From Corallium rubrum (Eukaryota > Cnidaria > Anthozoa > Scleralcyonacea > Coralliidae): a stretch of DNA of 64,000 nucleotides. The DNA is taken from assembly GCA_964035015.1 (NCBI GenBank), contig OZ036008.1, forward strand, positions 10,031,192 through 10,095,191, given 5' to 3'. Of this stretch, positions 1 through 12,372 are shown in pieces; the stretch's first letter is position 1, and the number at the start of each line of letters is the position of its first letter. The notes beneath the pieces are model-generated. The model did not search any database. It worked only from the letters and a program-made list of their open reading frames with translations, and was not told the origin of the DNA. The position numbers and the translations under genes were made by a program.

Positions 1-88
1 ATACTAACCCCGTCTGACTGGGCTTAACTTCAGCGGTGAGAGGCAGCACACTAATAACAGCCTGTGCTACCCGTGCCTCTCCTAAAGA
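1..88 (-). mobile_element. 5S-rRNA-derived SINE fragment at window edge
   Basis: The reverse strand reads AGTTAAGCCC...GGGGTTAGTAT preceded by gctgcctctcacc, the same head as the SINEs at 25.3, 43.4 and 52.3 kb. The rest of the copy lies left of the window. Confidence 0.7.
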
Positions 89-985
89 ACGAAGAAACAA
101 TTTTTTGCACGCGGAGACAAAAAAAGTTAATGAACTTTGCGGTTTAGGCTTCATGGTTCTCCCGTTGACACATAAAAACTAAAATGTCGCTAACCCTTTC
201 CTGCATGGCGCCATGACATCGCTTTCACGGAACAACTTTATCTTTTTAATAAGAAAACGCCTCGGAAAATCACGCAACAAAATGTTCAAGTAAAATTGTC
301 TGGTGTTGAAATAAATTAGCTGCTATTTGGTATCGTTAGCCAAGGGTAGTGCACACTCTTACAGCATGGACTCTTTACAACATATGCGAAGTGTTTAGTT
401 TCGTATGCCCACATTTGCGGCCATGGTCTAATTCTTGAAAAATTGCAACAAAATGTTTACCACGACAGGAATGTTATTCAAGTTATCAACTTTGTTGTTG
501 ACTATAAGTGCGAATATGAAATGGCGGAACAGGTAAAGCCAAGTCATTGAGGCATACAATTCATGGAGACTCACGGCGATAAGATCTAAATTTAAAACAC
601 AATGAATCTGCTAGAATCTGCCCATTTACTGTTCTCAGTATGAATACACGTAACATGCAGGAAATGATATCAGCAGTTCATCAGCATGCATGCATGTATG
701 CTAGGTATCTTCCGCGCATGGCTTCAATTACTAGATAACCCTGCATGCACCCCAAAAACCAGCAAAGAGGAACATTGAGGTTTCCAATATTGTGGCTCCA
801 TGATGTTTTCCGCACGTTGTTTTTTTTGAATTTTCACAACCTTGGTACACAGTTCTGTTTTATAACTATCTCAGAGAGAGAGACTTCAACAAGGAATTTC
901 TTCAATATTTATAATTGGTTTTCAAGAAAGCCGTGACTATTTACAAAATAATATATGTACATATTTACAGATCAGATATGTAGTG
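89..985. other. No gene recognised
   Basis: AT-rich sequence without splice-consistent coding frames or clear repeats; one short 63-codon frame at 745-936 has no recognisable content. Confidence 0.5.
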
Positions 986-988
986 AGT

Positions 989-1945
<957 letters not shown>

Positions 1946-2197
1946 GAGGCCCCGTTTACACTATTACGGTACGGTGGTGGTCCGGATTAGGGTGAGCGTT
2001 CCGTAACAAAAAAATCGTCTGTTCGCACTGACGGTACGGGAAATTTACCATAGCGTAGTGATTTGCAGCCGGAGTGCATGCTAAGCGTAGCGACTACGCT
2101 ACGGAAAACCACTCCGGAATAGAGTAAACACAACAAAGAAACGTAGTGATTTTTCAACGGAAGACTGACCGTACCGTAATAGTGTAAACGGAGCCTA
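1946..2197. mobile_element. MITE with CCCCGTTTACAC-type terminal inverted repeats
   Basis: Ends ggccccgtttacactattac and gtaatagtgtaaacggagcc are inverted copies; non-coding interior of 250 bp. Confidence 0.75.
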
Positions 2198-2199
2198 AA

Positions 2200-2660
2200 A
2201 CTGATAAAGAATCCTCCTGATTTACATATTATTAAACTTTAGCTTTAATTTTCTCGGCTTAGACAACGTTATTTTTCACCAATAAACTTATCAAATGGGT
2301 AAAATTTTAAAGCTGTTGAAAACATTGAAATCTCGTATTTTAGTACTGTTTAATAAACGAGCAGGAGCGTTTTATCAGATATAAAGACACGAGGCGAAGC
2401 CGAGTCACTGTGTTTTTATATCTGATAAAACACGAACTGCGAGTTTATTGAACGCTTCAAAAACGATCGAACCACTTGGTAAGTTCATTGGCGTAGTAAG
2501 TTTGAAAAATAACCTTGTCTAAGCCAAGAAAATCAAAGCTAAAGTTTATGTAAATCAGGATTATCAGGGGGTATCTTTATCACATATAAAGACACGATAC
2601 GGTCATGATTTTATTTTGTGTTTTCCTCATGAATTATTAATGAGTTTTTGAATATCCGAT
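2200..2660. mobile_element. R1 dispersed repeat, two inverted arms
   Basis: The left arm (tttagctttaattttctcgg) is mirrored by the right arm (ccaagaaaatcaaagctaaa) around a gataaaacac palindrome. Non-coding fold-back. Confidence 0.6.
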
Positions 2661-3362
2661 AAAACACTGCTCCTTATGTCTTATTTTGTATTATGTTTTA
2701 TTTTCATGTTTTTTTATGTTGTTTTTAATGTTTTATATCTACTTTATGCCTTTTTGGACTATATGTAGTTTAAAATCGCTGCTGATAGAGAATAGCTTCT
2801 CCAGTTTAGTTTCTCTCATCAGTAGTCCTAACCAATATTACATACAATCAATTGATGTACCTGTAATATTAAAGGAGATAGTTTTTAACCCTTTTAACCC
2901 CAAAATCGTCTGGCGTTTTAGCCAGAGTAAAATTATCTGGCGTTAGCCGGAGTAACATTAATAAGTTGCCACTAAAAGCAGCACAATCAATGCCTCAACG
3001 CAGAGTGTTCGCGGAATAAAGCTCGTCTGCAGGCGCGTTTCATTCAATGCGTTCTACCACAACAAACTATTGACGGTTTGACCGATTAACATCTTATTTT
3101 GCATTCATTTCCGTTGGGGGAAAAAACAGTAAACTACTATACATTACATACTAGATAGAGTTGAAACATTGGGCGAAGACTACGTGATCAGTGAGTATAG
3201 TTTGTGGTTGACTATGCACCATGCAGTTCTAACCTCACAATTCGTGAGCATGCGAATTGCGAGCAGCATAGGTGTGGGAATAATACAATGTTTTCTGGAA
3301 TATACTAATCTGATATCCTTAAGCAGGTACAGATGGCCTCGTGTGTCGTAATTTCATGCTTG
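2661..3362. other. Gene 1 upstream region
   Basis: Holds a fragment of the TCTGGCGTTAG repeat near 2910-2957; otherwise no recognisable repeat. Probably contains the gene 1 promoter. Confidence 0.4.
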
Positions 3363-3371
3363 TATATAAAT
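3363..3371 (+). promoter_or_regulatory. Probable TATA box of gene 1
   Basis: TATATAAAT lies 123 bases before the start codon. A start of transcription near 3393 would give a 5' UTR of about 90 nt. Inferred from position and consensus only. Confidence 0.45.
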
Positions 3372-3485
3372 AGTGCATGTGCATGTAACCTCGCATTAGC
3401 ATTCAGATTCGGACTCCGAACACGAGCAAATGAACATAGAGATATACCTCAGAGTTGATAAAAACAAGCTAATATCAATCAATTA

Positions 3486-3543
3486 ATGATGGGTAAGTGC
3501 GCCATGATGATGATACCGATTTTCTTAATAACATGTTTTAATT
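3486..3543 (+). CDS. Gene 1 exon 1: signal peptide
   Basis: Encodes [19 protein letters not shown] plus one base, followed by GTACGT. It has exactly the length (19 codons + 1 nt), phase and double-Met start of exon 1 of the paralogue at 39454. A stronger donor, GTAAGT, sits inside it at 3493 and is also phase 1; using it would leave out the hydrophobic signal. Confidence 0.65.
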
Positions 3544-6500
3544 GTACGTTAATTGACCTTCGACTTCGTCCATACTTTGTGCTTTTAACCACGGGGGTCT
3601 GGACTAAACTCGCTTCCTCCAGCTGACTGGCGTCCGTCACTCAGTCATATACATGCGTCAATTATATCTTTAATCATTGTACAATGAAAATTTAATAAAA
3701 CAAAAATAAATGCAACTAATAGATAAAGCATGAGAAACTGGCGAGCCGTAGTAAATCAGATACAGATTAGCTGCGAATGTTTTATCTAAATAGCCATGTT
3801 TTCAAACTATTTTTCAAGTTGGAGTGATTTTAGCTAAGTAAAATGAGGAAAAAGGTTATGTAAATCAGGACGAATCTGTATACGATTTATTCATTTCTTT
3901 GAATTTTCTTCATGCATTTTTAATGAATTGATAATTCATTTTTTTAAATTGCCTTTAAAAAACAACACTAGCTAGTATTGCCAATTATCGTTGTAAAAAT
4001 ATTATTATTTCCAAACAATTTATTTATTTTTCCTTGTGTTTCTTTTTTATCTCTTTATCTAACGTATAGCTCTTCTTTCCATACGTTTAATGGCGTACTT
4101 CTCGTCGCTTGTATTCTTATCTGGAATGACAAAGTCGCAAGGTATGATCTATCGTATGTTACATATTTAAGGTCTTCATTGTTTTCTCTTTTCTGTCCGA
4201 ACCAGTCTTTTTTATGTTATTCTGGCTAACGCCAGACGATTTTATTCACCTCTGGGGAAGCCCTCGGACAGGAATGAGTTATAAGCTGTCTCTTTCCAAC
4301 TTCAAAGTCCGAGTGATTTTGAAAAGGCGAGCCTTTTTAAAGCACGAGGGCTTCGTAATCCCGGTAAAATCCGACGTCGAGTATTTGAACTGACTTCTCA
4401 AACTCAAAACTCTGAAGATACCTCTGAAACGTAATATAATTTGCCTGATTTCAAAGTGCCAAGACTTTGAAAACGTATTTTGCATTATTTCAAAGTACTA
4501 AGTACTTTTCCTCCGATTTCAAAGCACTGATTAAACATTAATTTCTTTTGTTTTTGGTTCATGAATTATTGAGTTTGAGAATAATTTGTAAAATACAATG
4601 TTGTACTTGATTTTCTGATGAACACAAGGCAATAGTAAAAGTAGAGGGCTTTACTCGAAGTGATTCGAGTGCAAAGAGGTCTATTTTGTTTAAAAAAAAT
4701 TTCGCAGTTTGATTCCGAGGCGTTGTTCTATTTATTGTCTGGTGTCCATTTTATGACTCGAAAAACAGTATTTTGACACCGTTTTGCTAAATTCTGGTTT
4801 CCGGCATTTTATGACTCGAAAAACAGTATTTTGACACCGTTTTGCTAAATTAGAATCTTAATTTAGCAAAACGGTGTCAAAATACTGTTTTTCGAGTCAT
4901 AAAATGGAAACCAGACAATAAATAGAACAACGCCTCGGAATCAAACTGCGAAATTTCACCAGGACTGATTTTCGGCTGTTTTCTCCCACATACGTGTGAC
5001 GTCATTGCTCAAATTGCATAGCCAATAACCCGAAGATGGGATAAACTTTGAAAGGCATGTAAATATCTTAGGTGTTCTTCCAAAGACAATCTTAAAAAAG
5101 TGAAGGGAAATTTCGTTTCATGCATAGGCACTTTAAATAATGACTAATATATGTTTTTGTATTAATCCAAATAGTGAAATAAAAGTAGCGTGCTGCGTAG
5201 GCAGTGTAGAAAAGACAATCGAAATATAGTAAGGTTAGATATACTGCCGAAACAGAGAACGTAGGAGTCTAACGTTTCGAGCAAAGGCCCTTCGTCAGAG
5301 AGAAACGTAAAGAGTGCAAAGAAACAAGGAGCTTATACAAGAGAAATTCTCTCTGACGAAGGGCCTTCGCGTTTCTCTCTGACGAAGGGCCTTCGCTCGA
5401 AACGTCAGACTCCTACGTTCTCTGTTTCGGCAGTATATATCTAACCTTACTATATTTCGATTTATGTTTTTGTATTACATCTTTAACACTAACATGAAGG
5501 TTGTTTTTTTTAATTGTGTAGGTCAAAGCAATTGCCAACCAAGGAGAGAAGTTGTCTCTATTTTTAACAATGATTTCACAACCCCTCCTCCATTTGGCAG
5601 CTATTTTATCGAAGTTAACCGTTGTGTCTACTGCGAGAAATGCGAAAAACCAGGAGTACGCGGTTCAAAACATGACTATCCAGTACCAAATATAACTAAC
5701 ACTATTAAAATAATGGTTAAAAACGATGCTGATGGCTCCTATTACCAATATTCCATTTACAATCATATCTCATGCACGTGTGGAACAAAAAATTACCGAG
5801 ACAAGAAAGTTGAAGTCACACATACAATAGGTATAAGATGTTGAAAATATCTAATATTTGTTTGTTTGTTTGTTTGTTTGTTTGTTTGTTTGTTTGTTTG
5901 TTTGTTTGTTTGTTTGTTTGTTTGTTTGTTTGTTTGTTTGTTTGTTTGTTTGTTTGTTTGTTTGTTTGTTTGTTTGTTTGTTTGTTTGTTTGTTTGTTTG
6001 TTTGTTTGTTTGTTTGTTTGTTTGTTTGTTTGTTTGTTTGTTTGTTTGTTTGTTTGTTTGTTTGTTTGTTTGTTTGTTTGTTTCTTTGTTTCTTTGTTTC
6101 TTTGTTTGTTTGTTCCTTTTTTTCCTTCCTTCCTTCTTTCGTCGATTCGTTCGTTCGTTGGTTCATTCGTTTGTGCATTCGTTCGTTCATTCGTTTGTGC
6201 ATTCGTGTGTACATTCGTTCGTTCCTCGTTCGTTCGTTCATTCGTTTGTACATTCGTTCGCTCCTCGTTCGTTCATTCGTTTGTGCATTTGTTTGTAAGT
6301 TCGCCCGTCCGTCCGTTCGTATGTTCATTCATCGTTCGTCCGTCCGTCCGTTCGCTCGTTCCTTTGTTCATTCGTTCATCCATCGCTCATTCATTCATTC
6401 ATTCATTCATCCATCCATTCATTCATCCATCCATCCATCCATCCATCCATCCATCCATCCATCCATCCATCCATCCATCCATCCATCCATCCATCCATCC

Positions 6501-8051
6501 ATCCATTCATTCATTCATTCATTCATTCATTCATTCATTCATTCATTCATTCATTCATTCATTCATTCATTCATTCATTCATTCATTCATTCGTTCGTTC
6601 CTTTATTCATTCAAGCAGCCGTCTGTCTGTCTTGTTGTACAATGTAGTTTATCGATCAATCTGTTCTTTTATATAGTTCCTAAACATAGAGCCAGTGAGA
6701 TGAAGAACAACCCAAAGCAGGTAGAATTCTCCAAAAATCCACAACCACGCTCGCGGTTTACAAGAGATGGCTATAACCCTCGCTACTATATATTTAAACA
6801 ATGCGTTCCTTTTCCACAAAGCGGATCCATTAAGAGTACAACTAAAATATTAAAAATTTCTGACTCCACCACGAACAGGGTTAATATTACTTATACAGAA
6901 GATATACTTTGTGGCCAAGTTACTTCAAGCCAGTCTGCTTCAAAAAATAAAATTGAAGGTGAGCATTTTATAATGTAGTCTAGCATCCCCTGGTTACTCT
7001 GTGTCACAGTCCTAACTCAGTAAGAGTAAGGGCCCACCCTCATTGGTCCAGTGTTACTACAGGAGGAAACCAGAGTACCCAGAGGAAACCTGTGGTGTTT
7101 GGTAGAGTCAAACTGGAAGCAATCTTCTCCCATGCGGCATGGCTTGCAGTGTAAACACGGCTAGAGTCAGTAGTTGGTTTGTAATATGTGTATGCCCATG
7201 TTATTTTGGCGGATTTGATCGCATTGCATGATAATAATTAACTTATTTAGCTCGAATATCGTCCCTAGTGTGGTACAGACTACTCTTGGTGCATGGATTT
7301 GAAACAAGCGAAAGCGCAGCAAGACATTTTTCGGAAAGAAACGAAGGAAAAAGACTTGCTAAAAACAAAGCAAACAAACTACCTACAATTATATAGGCGG
7401 TCAATCTTTATGTAATATATCATACACGAGGAGGAGTGTTTCATCTGAGGATATCCAAACACTGAGACGTTTGTTGAAAACCGAGGCAAAGCCGAGGTTT
7501 TTGAACAAACTTCGAAGTGTTTGGATATCCTGATCATGAAACACTCCTCCAAGTGTATGATATAACATCTCAAACAAATCAGTATTTTAAGAGAAAATCA
7601 AGGTAAAAGTTTGCTTAATTTATGTAATTTCTTCCTCCGATATCCAAACGGTACTGATTTCCTTTGTGTTTTCCTCATGAATTATTAATGAGTTTGAGGT
7701 GTAACATTTAAAACATGAACAACAGTGTTTTAAACACATTTGAGTTTGATAAAATGATAAAATAAACACTCGATTGAGTATAATATTTATATTACTGTAA
7801 TGAACCTCTTTTAGAACAAACTTGACTTTTGTCTTTTTTCTATTTCAGATTCCTCGTTGTTTAATATCGATTCGAAGAAAACATTTTTCGCAGCTACACT
7901 GCTCGCTGTGGTGTTGGTAATAATATTAATTTTGGATCTAACTTTCTGTTGTCGGAAGAAAGGATTTTGTTACACTCTGACTAACTGTACCTCGAAAGAA
8001 CTAGATGACGACGATTGCTCGCATTGCGAAATCCAAGCAACAATGGTCTAG
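3486..8051 (+). CDS. Gene 1: predicted membrane-anchored PDGF/VEGF-like ligand (4 exons)
   Basis: Exons 3486-3543, 5522-5830, 6677-6958 and 7849-8051 join to 852 nt (283 aa plus stop), all junctions phase 1 with GT/AG borders. Seen: signal peptide (residues 1-19); cystine-knot region 24-106 with C24-Q-P-R, R53-C54-V-Y-C57-E-K-C60 and H101-I-S-C104-T-C106; a cysteine-poor second block 124-216; one hydrophobic segment about 228-249; a basic stop-transfer (RKKGF) and a short acidic tail ending at 283. N-x-T sites at N76 and N192. The C1...RC...C.C order is that of PDGF/VEGF growth factors, which dimerise and activate receptor tyrosine kinases. Six knot cysteines can be placed, but the two inter-chain cysteines of classical PDGF/VEGF are not. 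I infer a type I membrane ligand, possibly shed, and paralogous to the gene at 39454-46864. Exon 1 is the least certain part because its donor (GTACGT) is weak. Confidence 0.8.
4698..4956. mobile_element. Fold-back element in gene 1 intron 1
   Basis: aaatttcgcagtttgattcc at the left is repeated inverted at the right; arms cover almost the whole 259 bp, with a second partial copy of the inner arm. Confidence 0.8.
5196..5461. mobile_element. Fold-back element F1 with hammerhead-like motifs
   Basis: Arms tagatatactgccgaaacag and ctgtttcggcagtatatatc enclose motif copies on both strands (5268-5301 minus, 5376-5409 plus). Ends just before the gene 1 exon 2 acceptor. Confidence 0.8.
5376..5409 (+). 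ncRNA. Hammerhead-like motif, family F1
   Basis: Order: TCT, CTGACGA, extra A, hairpin GGGC-CTTC-GCTC, GAA, AC/GT, C, AGA. Outer helix TCU/AGA. The hairpin leaves the core with one unpaired base before stem II, so activity is uncertain. Confidence 0.45.
5522..5830 (+). CDS. Gene 1 exon 2: cystine-knot PDGF/VEGF-like domain
   Basis: The acceptor follows a T-rich tract (ends 5521) and the donor is GTATAAG at 5831. It is phase 1 at both ends, 309 nt. It contains the whole six-cysteine growth-factor-like domain, including IEVNRC and NHISCTCG. A (TTTG)n tract starts about 30 bases past the donor. Confidence 0.85.
5860..6080. repeat. (TTTG)n microsatellite in gene 1 intron 2
   Basis: About 55 TTTG units directly after the exon 2 donor. 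Long Cys-Leu-Phe-Val frames are artefacts. Confidence 0.97.
6081..6605. repeat. Degenerate TTCN / (CATC)n / (ATTC)n tetranucleotide repeat
   Basis: Passes through ttcg, ttca, catc and attc tracts; looks like successive mutation and re-expansion of one tetranucleotide. Its translation runs open into exon 3 by chance. Confidence 0.93.
6677..6958 (+). CDS. Gene 1 exon 3: degenerate second PDGF/VEGF-like block
   Basis: Acceptor ATATAG (ends 6676) and donor GTGAGC (6959), phase 1 at both ends, 282 nt. Only two cysteines (C165, C201). Its sequence can be laid over exon 2: NPQPR on [13 protein letters not shown] on YFIEVNRCV, and TEDILCG on YNHISCTCG. This suggests an old exon duplication that lost the knot. 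Confidence 0.75.
6990..7165 (-). mobile_element. tRNA-SINE body fragment in gene 1 intron 3
   Basis: The reverse complement matches the body of the SINE at 33.56 kb (ggtttcctc, ggtactc, ggtttcctcctgta, cactggaccaa, gggccc). The tRNA-like head is missing. Confidence 0.75.
7390..7700. mobile_element. Palindromic R1-type repeat in gene 1 intron 3
   Basis: The arms catacacgaggaggagtgtt and its near inverse, with ggatatccaaacact inverted inside, form a fold-back; the right part continues into R1 words. Confidence 0.65.
7849..8051 (+). CDS. Gene 1 exon 4: transmembrane segment and cytoplasmic tail
   Basis: Acceptor TTTCAG ends at 7848; stop TAG at 8049-8051. Hydrophobic residues 228-249 are followed by CCRKKGFCY and an acidic tail with DDDD. 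The D-L-x-x-x-C-x-K/R-K-G-F-x-Y pattern at the membrane exit is shared with gene 2 and is the clearest paralogy mark outside the growth-factor domain. Confidence 0.85.
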
Positions 8052-8590
8052 TTCTTGTAAGATGCATGATTGAAAGAAAATAATTGGTTCCCAGCGTGCT
8101 TGCCTGCAGACGGTCTAAGCCAATAGACAGCGACAACCGTAACACGTGTCCAACATGCGCACTAGGAGATCCAGAGTTGGAAAAATGATGGGACCAAAAG
8201 GTTTTCAGAAAATAGTTTAAGATCCCAACTTGCCAGAAACAAAAGAAGAGCGACTTTAAGAAAGGAGAAAAGAAGCCAGAGAAATGCAATACTAAAGATG
8301 AAAGAAAAAAAAAGAGAAAGATACAAGGAGAAAGAAGTTTGAAAACAGACTGTAGTGTCACAGCTATATAAACCAGAACTTGTGGTTACCACTGAGTGCG
8401 TTTAAAAGTTACAAACCAATGAATACTTTGAATAACGTTAACATGTTCCAACAAAATGTTGAAATAAGTTCTTTCTTGCATCGCTTAACGAAACGTCTCC
8501 CCTTGAGGAGTAAAGTCGTCTTCGGAGTAAAAAGATAAAGTTATCCCACAATAACTTTGCGCTTGAAATTAGGCTTAATCAACAGCGTGT

Positions 8591-8872
8591 TCAGACCCAG
8601 ATTTACCAATTTTGGGCCTACAGGCTAATTGTGACGACACATTTCTAGGGGGGTCGAGGGGCATCCCCCCCTGGAATTTTTTTGAATTTTGGGTCTCTGA
8701 AACAGCATTTCCCGCATTTTGAGGACACTCTTGAGCAAAATATAAATGTCTGAAATCCCATTTTTTAACAGAGTTTCTTGTCATTTTTTTTTTCGTTTCT
8801 CAAAACATGGGCGGTCCAAATTGTGGACCTACAGGCTATAGCCTGGTAAGCTATCGGTAAATCTGGGTCTGA
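8591..8872. mobile_element. 282-bp MITE
   Basis: Terminal inverted repeats tcagacccagatttacc and ggtaaatctgggtctga; inner gggcctacaggcta is also inverted. Confidence 0.8.
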
Positions 8873-9564
8873 GTGTGTTTAATTATTTCATGCATTACTT
8901 CACTAGACGCGTTTTCCCTTCACGGTAAGATAGTCTGGCGTTAAACAGAGTACAAACCAAGATGAAGTTGTTCAATAACAACGAGCATAAAAGCTTAAAA
9001 TCCTAATTTTATTCAAAGTATCCATTGTTTTGTGTCTTAGAGATCAATCTACTGTCAGTCGACCATGCGCAATGATACTAAAAGTTGCAGAAAATTTCTT
9101 TCTTCCGCTCAGTCTGTGGTACCAGAGAGTAAACAAGTTTTTCCAACCAAGCAAATGCGAATATCGAGAAGCATAACCTAACGCTGCTAGTAAAACTACG
9201 AAATGACATGTTCTCTCGAACAATTAAAATTAAAAAACCATTTATTTAAACACGATTACCAGTACATTCAGTACTAGTGGTCGTGTATTTAAAATTAGAA
9301 CTATTTTTCAAAATTTATTTAATATTTAATATCTAATAAATTGTTAGTTAGCTAGGTAGGTAGGTATTTTATTATTAGCTAATGTACTATGAAAGGATTA
9401 TGTTAATATTGCATTGCATTATTTATTATAGTATTAAAACTATTTTAAATTTTAAAAAATAATGTCAAATTATAGTGTTTACATTTTTCTTTTAAGTTTT
9501 CTTTCAAAAAGAAATAAAATTGTGTTTAAATTTAAATTGTGTTGAATTTTATTATTTTTCTTAA

Positions 9565-12372
9565 ATTAAATCGTCTGGTGTTATAGACAGAGTAAAATAG
9601 TCTGGTGTTAGACAGAGTAAAATAGTCTGGTGTTAGACACAGTAAAATAGTCTGGAGTTAGACAACGTAAAATAGTCTGGTGTTAGACACAGTAAAATAG
9701 TCGAGTGTTAGACACAGTAAAATAGTCTGGTGTTAGACAGAGTAAAATAGTCTGGTGTTAGACAGAGTAAAATAGTCTGGTGTTAGACAGAGTAAAATAG
9801 TCTGGTGTTAGACAGAGTAAAATAGTCTGGTGTTAGACAGAGTAAAATAGTCTGGTGTTAGGCAGAGTAAAATAGTTTGGTGTTAGACAGAGTAAAATAG
9901 TCTGGTGTTAGACAGAATAAAATAGTCTGGTGTTAGACAGAGTAAAATAGTCTGGTGTTAGACAGAGTAAAATAGTCTGGTGTTAGACAAAGTAAAATAG
10001 TCTGGTGTTAGACAGAGTAAAATAGTCTGGTGTTAGACAGAGTAAAATAGTCTGGTGTTAGACAGAGTAAAATAGTCTGGTGTTAGACAGAGTAAAATAG
10101 TCTGGTGTTAGACAGAGTAAAATAGTCTGGTGTTAGGCAGAGTAAAATAGTTTGGTGTTAGACAGAGTAAAATAGTCTGGTGTTAGACAGAATAAAATAG
10201 TCTGGTGTTAGACAGAGTAAAATAGTCTGGTGTTAGACAGAGTAAAATAGTCTGGTGTTAGACAAAGTAAAATAGTCTGGTGTTAGACAGAGTAAAATAG
10301 TCTGGTGTTAGACAAAGTAAAATAGTCTGGTGTTAGACAAAGTAAAATAGTCTGGTGTTAGATGGAGTAAAATAGTCTGGTGTTAGACAGAGTAAAATAG
10401 TCTGGTGTTAGACAGAGTAAAATAGTCTGGTGTTAGACAAAGTAAAATAGTCTGGTGTTAGACAAAGTAAAATAGTCTGGTGTTAGACAAAGTAAAATAG
10501 TCTGGTGTTAGACAAAGTAAAATAGTCTGGTGTTAGACAGTAAAATAGTCTGGTGTTAGACAAAGTAAAATAGTCTGGTGTTAGACAAAGTAAAATAGTC
10601 TGGTGTTAGACAAAGTAAAATAGTCTGGCGTTAGACAGAGTAAAATAGTCTGGTGTTAGACAGAGTAACAGATAAAATAGTAGTCTGGTGTTAGACAAAG
10701 TAAAATAGTCTGGTGTTAGACAAAGTAAAATAGTCTGGTGTTAGACAGGGTAAAATAGTCTACGTTAGACAGAGTAAAATAGTCTGGTGTTAGACAGAGT
10801 AAAATAGTCTGGTGTTAGACAAAGTAAAATAGTCTGGTGTTAGACACAGTAAAATAGTCTGGTGTTAGACAGAGTAAAATAGTCTGGTGTTAGACAAAGT
10901 AAAATAGTCTGGTGTTAGACAGAGTAAAATAGTCTGGTGTTAGACACAGTAAAATAGTCTGGTGTTAGACACAGTAAAATAGTCTGGTGTTAGACAAAGT
11001 AAAATAGTCTGGTGTTAGACAGTAAAATAGTCTGGTGTTAGACAGTAAAATAGTCTGGTGTTAGACAGAGTAAAATAGCCTGGTGTTAGACAGAGTAAAA
11101 TAGTCTGGTGTTAGACAGAGTAAAATAGTCTGGTGTTAGACAAAGTAAAATAGTCTGGTGTTAGACACAGTAAAATAGTCTGGTGTTAGACACAGTAAAA
11201 TAGTCTGGTGTTAGACAAAGTAAAATAGCCTGGTGTTAGACACAGTAAAATAGTCTGGTGTTAGACACAGTAAAATAGCCTGGTGTTAGACAGTAAAATA
11301 GTCTGGTGTTAGACAGAGTAAAATAGTCTGGTGTTAGACACAGTAAAATAGTCTGGTGTTAGACAAAGTAAAATACTCTGGTGTTAGACAGTAAAATAGT
11401 CTGGTGTTAGACAGTAAAATAGTCTGGTGTTAGATAGAGTAAAATAGTCTGGTGTTAGACACAGTAAAATAGTCTGGTGTTAGACACAGTAAAATAGTCT
11501 GGTGTTAGACAAAGTAAAATAGTCTGGTGTTAGACAGAGTAAAATAGTCTGGAGTTAGACAGAGTAAAATAGTCTACTGTTAGACAGAGTAAAATAATCT
11601 GGTGTTAGACAGAGTAAAATAGTCTGGTGTTAGACAAAGTAAAATAGTCTGGTGTTAGACAAAGTAAAATAGTCTGGTGTTAGACAGAGTAAAATAGTCT
11701 GGTGTTCTAGACAGAGTAAAATAGTCTACTGTTAGACAAAGTAAAATAGTCTGGTGTTAGACAGAGTAAAATAGTCTACTGTTAGACAAAGTAAAATAGT
11801 CTGGTGTTAGACAGAGTAAAATAGTCTACTGTTAGACAAAGTAAAATAGTCTGGTGTTAGACAGAGTAAAATAGTCTACTGTTAGACAAAGTAAAACAGT
11901 CTGGTGTTAGACAGAGTAAAATAGTCTACTGTTAGACAAAGTAAAATAGTCTGGTGTTAGACAGAGTAAAATAGTCTACTGTTAGACAAAGTAAAATAGT
12001 CTGGTGTTAGACAGAGTAAAATAGTCTACTGTTAGACAGAGTAAAATAGTCTGGTGTTAGACAAAGTAAAATAGTCTGGTGTTAGACAGAGTAAAATAGT
12101 CAGGTGTTAGACAGAGTAAAATAGTCTGGTGTTAGACAGAGTAAAATAGTCTGGTGTTAGACAGAGTAAAATAGTCTGGTGTTAGACAGAGTAAAATAGT
12201 CTGGTGTTAGACAGAGTAAAATAGTCTGGTGTTAGACAGAGTAAAATAGTCTTGTGTTAGACAGAGTAAAATAGTCTTGTGTTAGACAGAGTAAAATAGT
12301 CTGGTGTTAGACAGAGTAAAATAGTCTGGTGTTAGACAGAGTAAAATAGTCTGGTGTTAGCCAGAGTAAAAT
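9565..12372. repeat. 25-bp satellite array, about 110 units
   Basis: Unit begins tctggtgttagacagagt. Variants (acaaag, acacag, acagtaaa) are spread along it; at 11.71-12.04 kb it becomes a 50-bp dimer (tctactgttagacaaag alternating with the standard unit), and an 11-unit block at about 9.85-10.0 is duplicated at 10.13-10.28. Confidence 0.97.

Noticed and set aside
5838-6978. Frames of 269 and 370 codons across the TTTG/ATTC tract that continue into gene 1 exon 3
   Set aside because: The reading is open because the tetranucleotide repeat has no stop; only 6677-6958 has splice borders and non-repeat coding content.
9565-12372. CRISPR array
   Set aside because: Direct repeats without unique spacers, in animal-type DNA; a tandem satellite.
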